64,000 nt of DNA, taken from the NCBI RefSeq assembly GCF_965638725.1, contig NC_134949.1, positions 81,622,017 to 81,686,016 on the forward strand, in the 5' to 3' direction. Positions 1 to 11,132 of the stretch are shown in pieces; position 1 is the stretch's first letter, and each line of letters starts with the position of its first letter. The translations under genes were made by a program, and so were the position numbers. The DNA is from Aptenodytes patagonicus. Its lineage: Eukaryota > Chordata > Aves > Sphenisciformes > Spheniscidae. Below the pieces are notes generated by a model. The model was not told the DNA's origin. It worked only from the letters and a program-made list of their open reading frames with translations, and searched no databases.

Positions 1-2228
1 TGAAAAAGGCATCAGCTACATATAAGCATGCACAAGATGCTTTAAAATAACAGGTCCTTAAAAAGAAATTATTTTATGAGATCGTGGTGTTGGGTGGATT
101 TAACTGCTGTGAAGGTGTGCTGCTTGCAAGAGCTTTTCAGTGCTGGTGCCTGCCCAAGACACTGGCTGTGGAAAAGTTGGGTGCTATTTCCAAGTAGTTT
201 TAACTTGCTGGTTGTGAGAAGCAGCGTGGTAGCAACTATTCACCTGCCTGATGTTCTGGTGAAAGGGCATGGCTGTGACATGCACAGGACTAAGACTCCA
301 GTTATTATTTTGTTCATACAGCAGTATGTGGTGTGCTGGGACTCCAACCTCGAGTGCTAGCCCACTCTTCTAGAGGGTCAGAGCTCAAAGAGTGGCAAAG
401 GTGGTTTTTTTTTTTTTTAAGAGAGCTGGAGTGTATGTCTCTACAAGACCTTATCTAGCTCTTGAATTCAAAGATTTACTTTAAACTACCTTGCATTGGC
501 ACAAAAAACCCTCAGGCGCTAAAAGTCTTTGAGAACTGAAGTACTTTGGCTGTAGTGTATAATGTAATATCCAGAAATCTTTCAAGTACGAGTAATAATA
601 GATAGCAAATTGTGAGTGCCTAGAGCCCCTCCTGGGAAGACTGTGTATGCCTAACTCCTGCTGAGCTAGGAGTATAAATCACACCACGCAGAAATATGAG
701 TGTGGTTCCATGAGAGGACAGAGCTGCGCTTGTCATGCCCGAAAGAGGACAGTCACTTTCCTTTCTTTGGAGCTTCTTTCTCCCTTGGCCATGGCTGGTT
801 AGTTTTATACTATTTCGGTGAATATAGTATCTGAACTAGAAGATCTTAAGGAGACACCTTGGTAGAGTGAATGAATTATTCAAACTGTATTCAGCAGTTC
901 AAATGTAAAAGAGATTGATTTTTTTTTTTCCTTTGCTTTTCTGAATGTATTATTTTTGTTTCATTGTCACTAGATGTCCATTAAGTACTTTCTGTTCCTC
1001 TATTTGCTTAAGGTAGGCAGCTACACCTGAATAAATTAGGAGAGGCAATATAGAGAGGGTAGGATTATGTTGGCATGTGATTGTTGACTCACTTGCCAAA
1101 GAAAGAATAGGCTCAATTGTATAATCCTTTTTTTCCCTTCATTCTAGCACATCAGTTCACTATGCTATTGTTTTTGTTGCAGCCTGCTAAGTTTGTAGAA
1201 CAAGTCACTTCTCTGAATGTCAAAGCTGACTTATTTTGTAGCATCACACAGTAAAAAAGTGCCTTTTTTTATTATGAACTCTGATATTTTGAACACTGCC
1301 TATTAGAAAAAGTACCATCTATACACAGTATGGTGAAACACTAAGCCGGTAGTGAAATTCTTGTATGTAGGTGTGTGTGTTAGGTGTGTTTCTCCACACC
1401 CCATCCATTCAAACAGTGTGGTCAGAATGCAAATAAAGAGAAATTCTCACTTCAGAGGGGAGGTGGGGTGTGTGGCTGACGTAATGCTTACAGGGCGATA
1501 CTACCTGATGGTCAGTGTACTGAATTTCAGACCATATTTAAGACTTCCATGTGCCATGCTCTCATGTTAAGAGTAAAATATTTGGGTGCGGAAGTGTAGA
1601 GTAAACATTTTTTATTTGTAGCAAGAGAAGCTTTCTGACCTGTAGAAAAGGAGCCACAAAGAAGAGGGGAAAATGATTGCAAAACCTGCAGTCTGTAGAA
1701 TAAGAAACTAGAGCGTTACAGTTCTGGAAGGGGGATCTAAATTAGGTGCTGGGAGAGTTGAACATTGGCATAGGTTGCATGAGGAAGTGTGAGGAGACAA
1801 TTTTCCAGGCTGTGTAGTATTGTTTCGAAGGTAAACATGGCTAGAGTGGTTAGGTACAACTGGAATAGAGGCAGCAGAGGTAGGACTCAGTGTAACTGAG
1901 TTCCCTGTTTAGTAAAAATCCTCACAAGATTCCTTTGAAAGAAATTAGGACCGAGGAAGCTCAGATGGCTAATGAGTAATTCTGACAAATTTAATCTTTC
2001 GAGTAGGCTGAAACTATGGTCATTTTACTGCAGCAAAGCTAAGTTTTGGACTATGTCGATTTAAATAAATATTTTTTTCTTCCAAATTAAAGTGTTAAAC
2101 TCCATAATATTTGCCAACTCTAGAAACACTATATTAGGGCAGGAGTTGTTGGTAATAATAAAATGGTTTTACTACGAATTTGACTGATCGTCTCTGTCTC
2201 CAAGGTGTCCCAGGTATCCTCATAGATA

Positions 2229-2532
2229 TCTGGAGTAGTGTGTCCAGTTCTGGGCTCCCCAGTACAAGAGAGAAATGGAGCTGCTGGAGAGAGTCCAGCA
2301 AAGGGCCACTAAGATGATGAAGGAGCACCTCTCCTGTGTGGAAAGGCTGAGAGGGCTGGGACTATCTAGCCTGGAGAAGAGAAGGCTCAGGGGACCTCAT
2401 CAGTGTGTACAAATACCTGCAGGGGAGGGTGTAAAGAGGACAGGGCCCAGCTTTCTTCAGTGGTACCCAGTGCCAGGACCAGAGGCAGTGGGCACAAACT
2501 GAAACACAGGAGGGTCCCTCTGAATATCAGGG

Positions 2533-2571
<39 letters not shown>

Positions 2572-2760
2572 GTGAGGGTGACCGAGCACTGGCACAGGTT
2601 GCCCAGAGGGGTGGTGGAGTCTCCCTCCTTGGAGATATTCAGAAGCCATCTGGACATGGTCCTGGGCAACTGGCTCTAGGTGGCCCTGTTTCAGCAGGGG
2701 GGATTGGACCAGATGACCTCCAGAGATCCCTGCCAATCTCAACTGCTCTGTGATGCTGTT
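2229..2760 (+). mobile_element. CR1 LINE 3' fragment
   Basis: The sequence reads as the last part of a CR1 ORF2 plus 3' UTR. It has the block coding for a Val-Gln-Phe-Trp-Ala-Pro-like stretch, then a Leu-Glu-Arg-Val-Gln segment, then the 'gagggtgaccgagcactggc' UTR block and a decayed octamer tail ending near 2755. It is much more diverged than the CR1 at 39571, so it is an old copy. It lies in the sense direction in CREBL2 intron 1. The 5' edge is approximate. Confidence 0.85.
2536..2568 (+). repeat. (T)33 run inside the CR1 fragment
   Basis: There are thirty-three consecutive T. Other CR1 copies have a short T tract at this place, just before the 'gtgagggtgacc' block, so this looks like expansion of that tract rather than a separate insertion. 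The exact length is prone to sequencing error. Confidence 0.8.
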
Positions 2761-3025
2761 CCTTCAAATCAGATTAGTAGCACTTACAATAGGACTGCTT
2801 AAGCACTGACTTCAATATGAAGTCATATCCCTCCCTTTTGTTTTTGATGCTGTCACTGAAAACTTCATACATCAGCCCCCTAAACAAGCTACATCTTTCC
2901 TCTGTTGCTTAGAATCAGTGAAAGTACATGCAAAATTTTCTACTTGAGACGCCTAGTAGGCACAATGACATGGCTGCAGCATTCCCTCTGCAGAGCAGGA
3001 TCTTTAATGTAACCTTCCTTTCCAG

Positions 3026-3223
3026 GTGGTCGGAGGCAAGGTAAAGAAACCAGGCAAGCGAGGTCGTAAACCAGCCAAAATAGACTTGAAGGCAAAGCTT
3101 GAAAGAAGTCGTCAGAGTGCAAGAGAGTGCAGAGCCAGGAAGAAGCTGAGGTACCAGTACCTGGAAGAGCTGGTTTCAAGCAGAGAGCGAGCCATCTGCG
3201 CTCTTAGAGAAGAGCTTGAAATG
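3026..3223 (+). CDS. CREBL2: CREBL2 exon 2 (basic region and leucine zipper)
   Basis: The 66 codons run from Val-Val-Gly-Gly-Lys to Glu-Leu-Glu-Met and match the human bZIP protein CREBL2 almost residue for residue, as I recall it. The exon is bounded by CAG (3023-3025) and a GTAAGA donor at 3224. It carries the Lys/Arg-rich N-terminal patch, a basic region (SRQSARECRARKK) and the start of the zipper (Tyr-Leu-Glu-Glu-Leu, then Ile and Leu at heptad spacing). The conserved bZIP Asn of the NxxAAxxCR signature is replaced by Ser, as in the family. CREBL2 is a nuclear protein of about 120 residues reported to pair with CREB and to act in adipocyte and metabolic gene control. The exon starts in phase 0, with codons 1-5 expected in exon 1 outside the window. 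Confidence 0.97.
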
Positions 3224-4345
3224 GTAAGAAACTATCACTTAACCTAACCCTCAGTATTATTTGGACCTGCCCTCGTGGACTTTTGTTCTTGAAATCACTG
3301 TAACTGAGAGTGGGATTTGGCTAGCCATAAGGTATCAGAACATCAGTAACAGATGCACTCAGCTGTTTGCCTACTTTGTGTGTTGAACATGAACCCCATG
3401 CTGCAAGTTATCTGCTGGTTTTGAACTGGAAGCAAGCAAAGAAAGTGCCACTGCTTATGAGTCTGTTGTATATGAAATGTTTGTTTTGGAAAACCTCTGA
3501 CAGAGGTAGAGGGTGGAAAAAGATGTGTTAAAATATGAAGGGGGACATACTACATCCACAGTGTGTCATTGCTTCCCACAGACCTTTGTCTCTGTGGGGG
3601 AGGTTGATTCTTGCAGGATACTCTCTGTGTAGATGGTTGCACAGCATGTATAAATGGGTGTCTTGGCCAAAGAAGCTGCATTAACCAAAGAGAATGTTTC
3701 ATCTGGAAATACAGAGTCAGCTCCTCAGTGATCTTGAGATGCCATTGAAATTTCACTGGAGCTGAGTATATTGTCCTGACCTTGCATTAAGTTTGTTTGA
3801 ATAGGCAGAGCTACTCACCACAAGTGAATAGGGTTAGGATTGGGTGGAAAGTCAGCCAACTGACCACAGGTTTTTTTGGTGTGCTTCAGGGTTTGCCAAT
3901 GAAGAATTTAAAATGAGGGAACTAGGAATAAGGCACATGTGCCGTAACCGTGCCTTGCACAATCAGAAAGGACCTCTTAATAGTCAATCAGCCCCAGAGT
4001 CATGTGAAATATTTGTTTTTAATAGGCCATGAACTGGAACGGTATTCTGGCATGCCAGCAGTGAGAAAATGCACAAAGTGTTCCATGTTGTTTAATAATT
4101 ACAGTATTGTGTCTAGTACTGCCACTGAGTAGCAGTTTATTGACTGAAACAGGATTTACTGAGGCCAGGTATGCAACCATGGACACGTGCTTAGCTCATT
4201 AGTGCTCTGCAGTTTTGTAAGAGGCTTCAGCCCAGTAAATTCAAACCTTAAATGAATATACCGGAAGGGAAAGATTACAGCTCTGTTTTGTTTGCTAATG
4301 TGATCCTGGCAGTTTGCTAATGCCTAATGTGTTTGCATATTTCAG
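3224..4345 (+). other. CREBL2: CREBL2 intron 2
   Basis: This 1,122-bp intron has a GTAAGA donor and a 'gcatatttcag' acceptor. I see no coding or recognisable repeat inside it; small open frames here lack any family resemblance. Confidence 0.9.
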
Positions 4346-4493
4346 TACAAGCAGTGGTGCATGGCGATGGACCAAGGGAAAATCCCCTCTGAAATAAAAG
4401 CCCTGCTAACTGGAGAGGAGCAGGGCAAAGCACAGCAGAACTCAAGCAAACTTGCCAAGGCTGGGAAGACAGACGCAAACAGCAGCAATCCCT
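4346..4493 (+). CDS. CREBL2: CREBL2 exon 3
   Basis: The exon encodes 49 codons plus one base, starting Tyr-Lys-Gln-Trp-Cys-Met and ending Ala-Asn-Ser-Ser-Asn-Pro. It follows an acceptor at 4341-4345 and is cut by a GTGAGT donor at 4494. It supplies the end of the zipper and the acidic/Ser-rich C-terminal tail (IPSEIKALLTGEEQ). The tail differs from the human one at several sites and is one residue longer by my alignment, giving about 121 residues in total. The last base (T) joins GG of the next exon to make the terminal Trp codon, which agrees with the C-terminal Trp of the human protein and confirms the splice phase. Confidence 0.96.
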
Positions 4494-7400
4494 GTGAGTA
4501 TCCAGCCTATGATTAATTCCTATTTTGTTACATCTTTTGTGGCGTAGGAGGATGGCTGTGGTGTAGGCAGAAACATAAGGATGTGCTTTTGGGCACAAAT
4601 AGTTGATTGAAGCAAAGAGCTTAGTGGGTGGTACAAAGACTCTGTGTAATGTTTACATGGACAACACAAATTACACTAGCTAGGAAGCTGGGCAGTTATT
4701 TTAAAAGAAGACTCAATCTTTGTGTTTTACCAAGGCCTGTGGAGACCTGTGAAGACCTGAGACCTTAATCTTTTACAGCATTTTCTGTTTTCCTCATGCA
4801 AGGTAAATGGGAGCACATAAAACATAATTGAATTTTAAAAACTCCATCAAGAAAACATTATTCTAGCTGCAAGCACACAAAAGTGAGAAATGCTGGACTT
4901 GGGATTTCCTATGGAGTCTTCTTTCCGCCTCATTTGTGCTTGTCCAGGGAATGAAATAAGGTTCTTCTGGGGATTGAAAGGTGAAAAGATCATGTGATGT
5001 AAAGTCATATTCCTGATACGTACAGGCAAAGGAACAGAGTTAAGGTGTAGCATGGGCAATTCTGTATATCACATCTTCTAATTTTGAAATATTTCATGCT
5101 ACAGGTTAAATTATACTTTACTGTAAATTTTTGAAAAATATGAATTCCTAGCTTTATGTTTTTAAAAAACAACGTGAAAACCATATTTGTAACTGTAACA
5201 ATCTTCCCCCATGGTGCATCATTTACAGGAGGCCAATGCAGAACTTTCTGCACTGCAGCAGAGATAGCTTGGTAGCTAGCAGAAGAAAGCTCTTGTCAGA
5301 GAAGTGGATGCATCCCTGGGTGCAGGGGGAAGGATCCCAATCTGCTGTCTTCTCTTTGCTCCTCCCCACATGAAACTCTTTTTGATTGTGGTGTTTCTAA
5401 GCCTGCATGGAGTGGGGTTTTGGGGGTAATAGGCGTTTGTGTACGCAGAGCCTTGTTCTTCCTTTCTCTACACCACCCTCCCCAAATACAGCTATGGCAG
5501 CTTTTGGGCATTCCCAATAAGAGATGGGGGCTGCTTTTGTGTCAGAGCCCAGAATTAGACTGCCTTTGTGGTCAGTAGTTATGTGGTTGGTAACTGTTGT
5601 GGGAGTCTGAGAGGTTCTGGGGGGGGAAAAAAAAGGCAAGAGGAGGATCTCATAACAGCTTTGCTAAAGCCAAATGGAGTACTGTAGGTGAAGGAGAAGG
5701 AACTGGATCAAAAGCTTTCATTAAGAAGGTTTATAGTAATGTAATTTGTAACCTAAATAAAGGTGTTGCTTTCAGCATCCTTTTATAATGCAGCATGTCT
5801 TTTATGTTACTGGGACTCTTAGAGAGGTACTAGATATATTCCCTGCTTCTGCCCATACTTCTTTTACAGGATGTGTTTCCCACCATCCATGCTCCTGCTA
5901 AGATAGTCAAAGCATGTCCCTCCACCTTGCTTCCAGCAGTGGACCAACTGCCATCTCCTCCCACCCATCGTGTCCTGCTATCTTTCTGTATCTACCTACG
6001 CTTTGGGCCCTAGTATCTTTCTAGCCTGCAACTTATTATGAATTCTGCTGTGCTATCCTGGTTTCCCAGCCAAAGACAATGCCAAGAACTGGTAGCAAGG
6101 AAAACAAGTTGCGTCAGTTTGGTTTTATGGTAAGAGAGGTGGTGGCAAAAGTCTTGTGGGCTGATTTACTCATCCAAGATATTGACAGATAACCTGCCGC
6201 TTTCCTCAGACTGCTCTTTCTTCTATATATGCTTTTTGCGTTTATATGATGCAATGTGGAGAGTGGAGCTCTCGGGATTTTCAGTGGGGGTTTTGCTTGC
6301 TTATTCTCTGTTTTGTTTGTGACAGTGTCTTTCTCTGTATTTTATGAAATGCATGGAACATTTTTTAGTTTTACGTTTTCTTTGTTTCGTAGAATAAATA
6401 TTATAATGAATGACTTTGCTAGACTGAATGTTGCCTTCTTTTTATTGAACTAATTGGGTCTGTTTAGCATTATCTCAACTCAGGATTAGTCAAAAGCACT
6501 GAAAATAATAAGGTGCCATATTGCAGTGTACAGCACAGTTGTTTTCAGAATTCCATTCTGAGCACTCATATATTAATCCTTAAGGCATGGTTTTAAATTT
6601 ATTTTCTAGACCCTCCACACATGTACTTAGTTAGCAATTGCTAGAAATGTTGCATAGACATGGAAAACTATTATGAAAGGTTAAGTAACACTGAAGCAGA
6701 GATGGGGAGGATATCAGGGTTCTCCCCCACCCTGTGTTTTAGGCTCTGAACTGCAGTTTGTCCTGAAAGATAGCAATAAAGCCAACCCATACGTTTTGGG
6801 ATTCTTGTCTATGTTGAATGCTTGCCTGTCCTTTTTCTGAGTTCTCTGGAGGGAAAAAAACCTAGGCCAGATGTCCAGAACTATACTCTGTGAACCTTGC
6901 AGTTGGATTTTGTAACATGATCATGTCAGAAGTGTAATATATTATTTTTGGTTTGAAACTAGACTGTGTAAGTCTAATTCTAATGTAAACTATGTATTGT
7001 AATTAAACATATTTCAAAGGTTATGTGTATACTTAAGTGTTTTTCTGAATTGGAGATGTAGAAAACATGCAGAGGACTTACAGTATGCATGACCAGAACA
7101 GCTTCACTCTGCACTAGGTTATGTGACAAATGCAGTTCTGATCTCACCAGAAATACCCACTTGCTCTCTTCCCTCCACTCTTTCTTTGTTTTACTTTCTG
7201 TGATACCAAACAAGAAACTTCTCAGGAGTTAAGTTTTCTTTTATGGAGGAAATGAGGAGTTGGAATTTCTCATTGTGATGAGCAAATTCCAACAGTTTTC
7301 ATCTGTTCCTCATCACAGTGGCTCCTGCTTCCTGGCTTAGCCAGCAGTTGGTATTACAGGATTGTGTTTGGCAAGCCTGGGCCCAGCTCTGTGGCACAAA

Positions 7401-8631
7401 GTGGCATCCATGTTCTAACAGGTTTTTTGTGCTTCATGCAGATGGGACGGGAGGCATGTTACAGCCTACATCATCTTAAACTGTTTCCTTGTTTGCCCTG
7501 CAAGCCAAAATATGTGTGACACAGAGTTAGAGGCTTTAACTGCAATCTTCCAGCCTGCTGTAGATGCTGTAGTTCATTGCAAAATGTAGGATTCCCAGCA
7601 ACAATCACTAATTAGGTAAAGTTCTGTGACTTCCATCACGTGGTAGATCATATAAATGTTCTAGCTTTAGATGGATCTCCAGGAGTCCTTTATTTTGGAG
7701 TTTGAAGTTTAGCAGTTCCCCTTGAAAACTAACAGAAATATTTATGGTTCGTGCTCATTTGGTACTATAATGCTTACAGTCTTCGTCCCCATTGAGGTGG
7801 CTCCTGGAAGTGATACAACTAGGTCCTCTGACTAGGAGTCTCATATAGTACCCTAAATAATGGAGGATGTCTTATCCTCTCTTTGTGTAAGATGGGTACA
7901 GCCTTCCACCCATTTCTTCTGCAGTGAGTGTGTGCAGCTGGTTCTCTCTCACAAACATTGAAGGAAGGAAATAAGCCTGGAAATGCTTCATTTTCCCACT
8001 TGCCATGGAAATCTAATGGTCAGCTAGAACCATTTGCCCAGGTGAAGGTGGGTACCTTTTGGAAACTATCCACAGCCTTTCAAAAATGCTGTCTGTAGTA
8101 TTTGGTGTTTATAACAATGCTAGGAATCTGTTGTGGTATGGTGTGAAATTGAACTCAGTTGATTCTGATGGAGTAAGCACAGTACAGTTGCTCTAATCTT
8201 TTTGGAGAATTTAACCCAAGGATTTACCAGATAGTGAAAACTTGATAAGAAAAAGATGTAGTGAGTCTTGTCTTTTTAATCCCAAATATATATGCTTGAG
8301 GCATAGAATCCTGAAAAATGAAGTGGATGCATTTAATAGACTTGTCACTCAACTGAGAACATTTTGTAATTACATGTGTTAAAAAAAAAAATCATGGTCT
8401 GCTTTCATAATCTGATAATAATAAGGGTTTGCCAAAGAACCTGCATTCTATTAAGTGCTTTTCAAAAGACTATTATAACTTATATCAGAGGTGTTTGGTT
8501 GTAGTTTTTTTTTAATGTACTAGATAAATTTCAAAAAGCTTTTCCCTTTCTTGACAGCTAAAACCATTACTAGCTTTGGAAGAGTGCCTGTGACTGACTT
8601 GTTTTTCCTTTTTTTCCCTTTTACATTTTAG
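4494..8631 (+). other. CREBL2: CREBL2 intron 3
   Basis: This 4,138-bp intron runs from GTGAGT to 'ttacattttag'. It is AT-rich and has no recognisable gene. A short hairpin (7262-7290) is listed separately. The AATAAA motifs near 5757 and 6771 lie inside the intron, so they could serve only for alternative early polyadenylation; I have no evidence that they are used. Confidence 0.85.
7262..7290. repeat. Small hairpin in CREBL2 intron 3
   Basis: The arms GGAATTTCTCAT and ATGAGCAAATTCC pair over 12 bp, with one bulged C and a four-base loop. It is too short for a standard miRNA precursor on its own. Confidence 0.5.
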
Positions 8632-8636
8632 GGTGA
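8632..8636 (+). CDS. CREBL2: CREBL2 exon 4, coding end (GG + TGA)
   Basis: After the acceptor CAT-TTTAG ending at 8631, the first two bases complete Trp (T from exon 3 + GG) and the next three are the TGA stop. This rebuilds the C-terminal Trp-stop known from human CREBL2. All of the remaining exon is 3' UTR. The exon would be missed by any ORF-based method because its coding part is five bases. Confidence 0.93.
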
Positions 8637-9331
8637 AGATTAATCTACATCAATAATGAATCTAGTTCTTCCCGGCATCCCATGAAGAGATGGAGAAGAT
8701 TTGGCATCATAGCTCCATGTGCTACATTCCAAGAAATTATAATCTCTATAACTAGCTATAAAATTACTCTTAATGTAAGGACCAAATGTCTGAGACTAGT
8801 CTGTAGAGGAATCAGAGGGAAAGCTGAAGTAAGAACCCTAGTCCTTCTCATTATGCTTAAGAGTTACAGCATGAGTGACAGAGGATCGGCTGATACAGAA
8901 ATCCCTGTTGTAGGTAAGGAAGGCAAAACGCCAGCTTGTGAGTTTCCTGCTGTTAGTGCCACTGAGCATTAATTTCTTTAAGTTATGTCGATAACTGAAT
9001 TTCTTGTATGACTGTTGCATGATGTTGTGGATTTGTATTAGAAAACAGAAGCTTCTAATCCACAGTAAAGTCTGAGGTATCCCATACTAGGTAGCGAAGC
9101 AGTGGACTAAAATTCAGCTGATGCTATATTTATGGAATGTATAGATTTGTACATGCAGATATATAAGTAGAATTTGTAATGTCAGTTATAGCCATTGCCT
9201 TAAGCAATTTCTGCAAAGGCTGTTGCTTGATATTATTTATACCATTATTTGTATTTTCTTTATCTTACCCACTTTAAATTGTAACTAGAAAATGCTGTCA
9301 TTATTCCGCTAATGATTTCCAGCAACACTTC

Positions 9332-9335
<4 letters not shown>

Positions 9336-9361
<26 letters not shown>
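9336..9361 (+). repeat. (A)26 run
   Basis: There are twenty-six consecutive A. No target duplication or SINE body is evident next to it. Confidence 0.8.
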
Positions 9362-9363
<2 letters not shown>

Positions 9364-10200
9364 ATTTAAAAACTTGAACAACTGACTTTTGGTTTCTCTT
9401 TTTCCTCCAGACAAATCACGTGGGAGGTAGAAGTTTTTCTTCCATAACTAGTGCAAGATTAGCCCTGCTTTTTTGTGTGTCTGCCTGTAACTCTCAACTG
9501 GCTTAAATCAATACTACTAACATTAACTGCTGCTTCAAGCAATTCTTGTGTATGGTCTCTATATATTAAGGTGGGTAATGGTGACATTCTTAACTATGTT
9601 GCAGCTGATAGGTATTCTGATGATGAAAGAAATTTGTGAGTAAAAGACTACAAGTGCATTATAAAACTGTGTTTTCAGGAGACAGGGTGTTCAATGTGAA
9701 TAGAAATAGCGTGCTATGAAAGGTAACTTTTTCCACACCTTTCTCATGGCAGCATTCAAAATACATTTTGATCAAGTTATACAGTGCTGGTGACAGCAAT
9801 GCTGCATATTCCTGTGGTAAAGCATACCAGTGTACTAACTTCACCATCTCTTTATGTGGCATGCTCTGAATGCCTGCTGATGCAAGAACAATTCTTTCCT
9901 ACACCTTATCGAACATAGATCCTGCCGTGTTGCTAGGTCAGTGTTTGCTGTTTTGCATTTCTGGGCTCTTTCTTTCCTCTCCCCTAAGCAGTACTTTGAA
10001 ATCTCCCACTTTTTGGTGTGCATCCTTTTTCCCTACAGAAAGTCTTCTGTGAATCTCCTTTCTTCCCTAAGTGGTCTGGCAGCTATTTTCAAAAGCTGTC
10101 AAGGGTTCCTTTTCCAGAGGACTATGTTAAAACATGAATTATTCTGCTGTTTCTCTCTGCCTCTGCACACATCCTGTACCATACCCACCAACTCACACTG

Positions 10201-10281
10201 AATACCCCTTCTGCGTTTTCAGCTCTCAGTAACATCAGAATAAATACCCCTTCTGCATTGCAAGCTCTTAATAATATCGTC
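10201..10281 (+). repeat. Diverged two-copy tandem repeat, period about 42 bp
   Basis: A block starting AATACCCCTTCTGC at 10201 recurs at 10243 with substitutions (roughly 75-80% identity by eye). The second copy overlaps the AATAAA at 10239. Confidence 0.55.
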
Positions 10282-10429
10282 ACCCTTTGTAGCTCAGGAC
10301 CCACTTCTTGTTTCTCTGCATAGCCTAGTGGAAGCAGTGCTGATATCAGCTCACCCCAGAGTGGTTTTTCGCTTGTTCAGTCGTTCTTCTGTTTAGCTGT
10401 GTGATCAGGAGTGTGATGCCCATGCCCTC

Positions 10430-11118
10430 ATGTAGCTGGACACAAGGGAGCAATGGCTGTGCAGAAACGGGGGACAGGATGGAGCGAAAGCCCCATAGCT
10501 CTCGCCTGTTTGGACACTGTCATCCTTGAGTATGTGCTCGCTTGATAAGTCCGCCTCTGCCACACCTCTCGCAGTTCTGAGGCCTAAACTTATGTCAAGG
10601 GCCTAAAGACCCAGGCTCTGAAACATATTTGAACCCACTGAGAGAGAAAACCTAAGGCGGGGAAGTAAAAGGAGAACCTCGCCCGCATAAAGTTAAAAGT
10701 AAAACCAACTTGTGATACTGAGCACTTAGTTTAGTGATATAACAGTTACGGCTCCTCATTATTAAAATAAGAGGGAAGGGGAGAAGACGGTGCATTTGGG
10801 TAAAAGATAAGACCCAACCAAGGGCTTATCTACCGAGACCGTGCGGCAACAAAAGCATAAAGGACGCGGACTGGAGGAGGCTCTTCGGAGCTCCCTCTCA
10901 GCTGGGCTGAGATCCCCAAACCATCTGTGACCACCGGCTTGATCCTTTTCAACAGGTTGTATTACCCTCCCTGTGTATGTAGTTGTCGTGTTATGTGTTA
11001 CTGTTTCATGAACCTATATGCTTGCTTAAGGATTCTGGCTCTCATAATAAACTGTCACCATATAGTACCCGCCTGACTGTGGAGTCTGAGTAGTGGTCGT
11101 TTCCCCCCCCCTTCTTTT
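10430..11118 (+). mobile_element. Probable solo LTR of an avian endogenous retrovirus (fossil)
   Basis: The composition changes sharply from its surroundings, with a GC-richer, CpG-bearing block. Late in the block there is a polyadenylation signal AATAAA (11046-11051), followed by a GT-rich stretch and a C run, as in the R/U5 part of an LTR. No gag, pol or env sequence lies next to it. Both edges are approximate and I could not settle the target duplication. The family is not identified, and the lack of a second copy in the window prevents dating. Confidence 0.5.
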
Positions 11119-11132
11119 GGTACTATATGGTG
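11056..11132. repeat. 14-bp perfect inverted repeat flanking the LTR end
   Basis: CACCATATAGTACC at 11056-11069 is the exact reverse complement of GGTACTATATGGTG at 11119-11132, 49 bases apart. The left arm starts five bases after the AATAAA of the presumed LTR. Confidence 0.8.

Larger units (their letters stand above)
1..3025 (+). other. CREBL2: CREBL2 intron 1, 3' part
   Basis: This stretch precedes a clear CREBL2 exon that begins in frame at codon 6 of the known protein, so it is read as the 3' end of intron 1. It ends with a pyrimidine-rich acceptor tract and CAG at 3023-3025. I looked for the short first exon (initiator Met, Asp-Asp-Ser-Lys) and did not see it, so the promoter and exon 1 should lie before the window. 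Apart from a CR1 fragment it holds T-rich simple sequence and no credible coding region. Confidence 0.75.
8637..10430 (+). other. CREBL2: CREBL2 3' UTR, end not fixed
   Basis: This is sequence downstream of the CREBL2 stop. Candidate AATAAA signals lie at 10239-10244 and further on (about 11490, 11730, 14450, 14610), so the true end cannot be chosen from sequence alone. The stretch is AT-rich with no convincing reading frame; it holds an A26 run and a short diverged tandem duplication. The limit given here is simply the edge of the neighbouring LTR. Confidence 0.45.
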
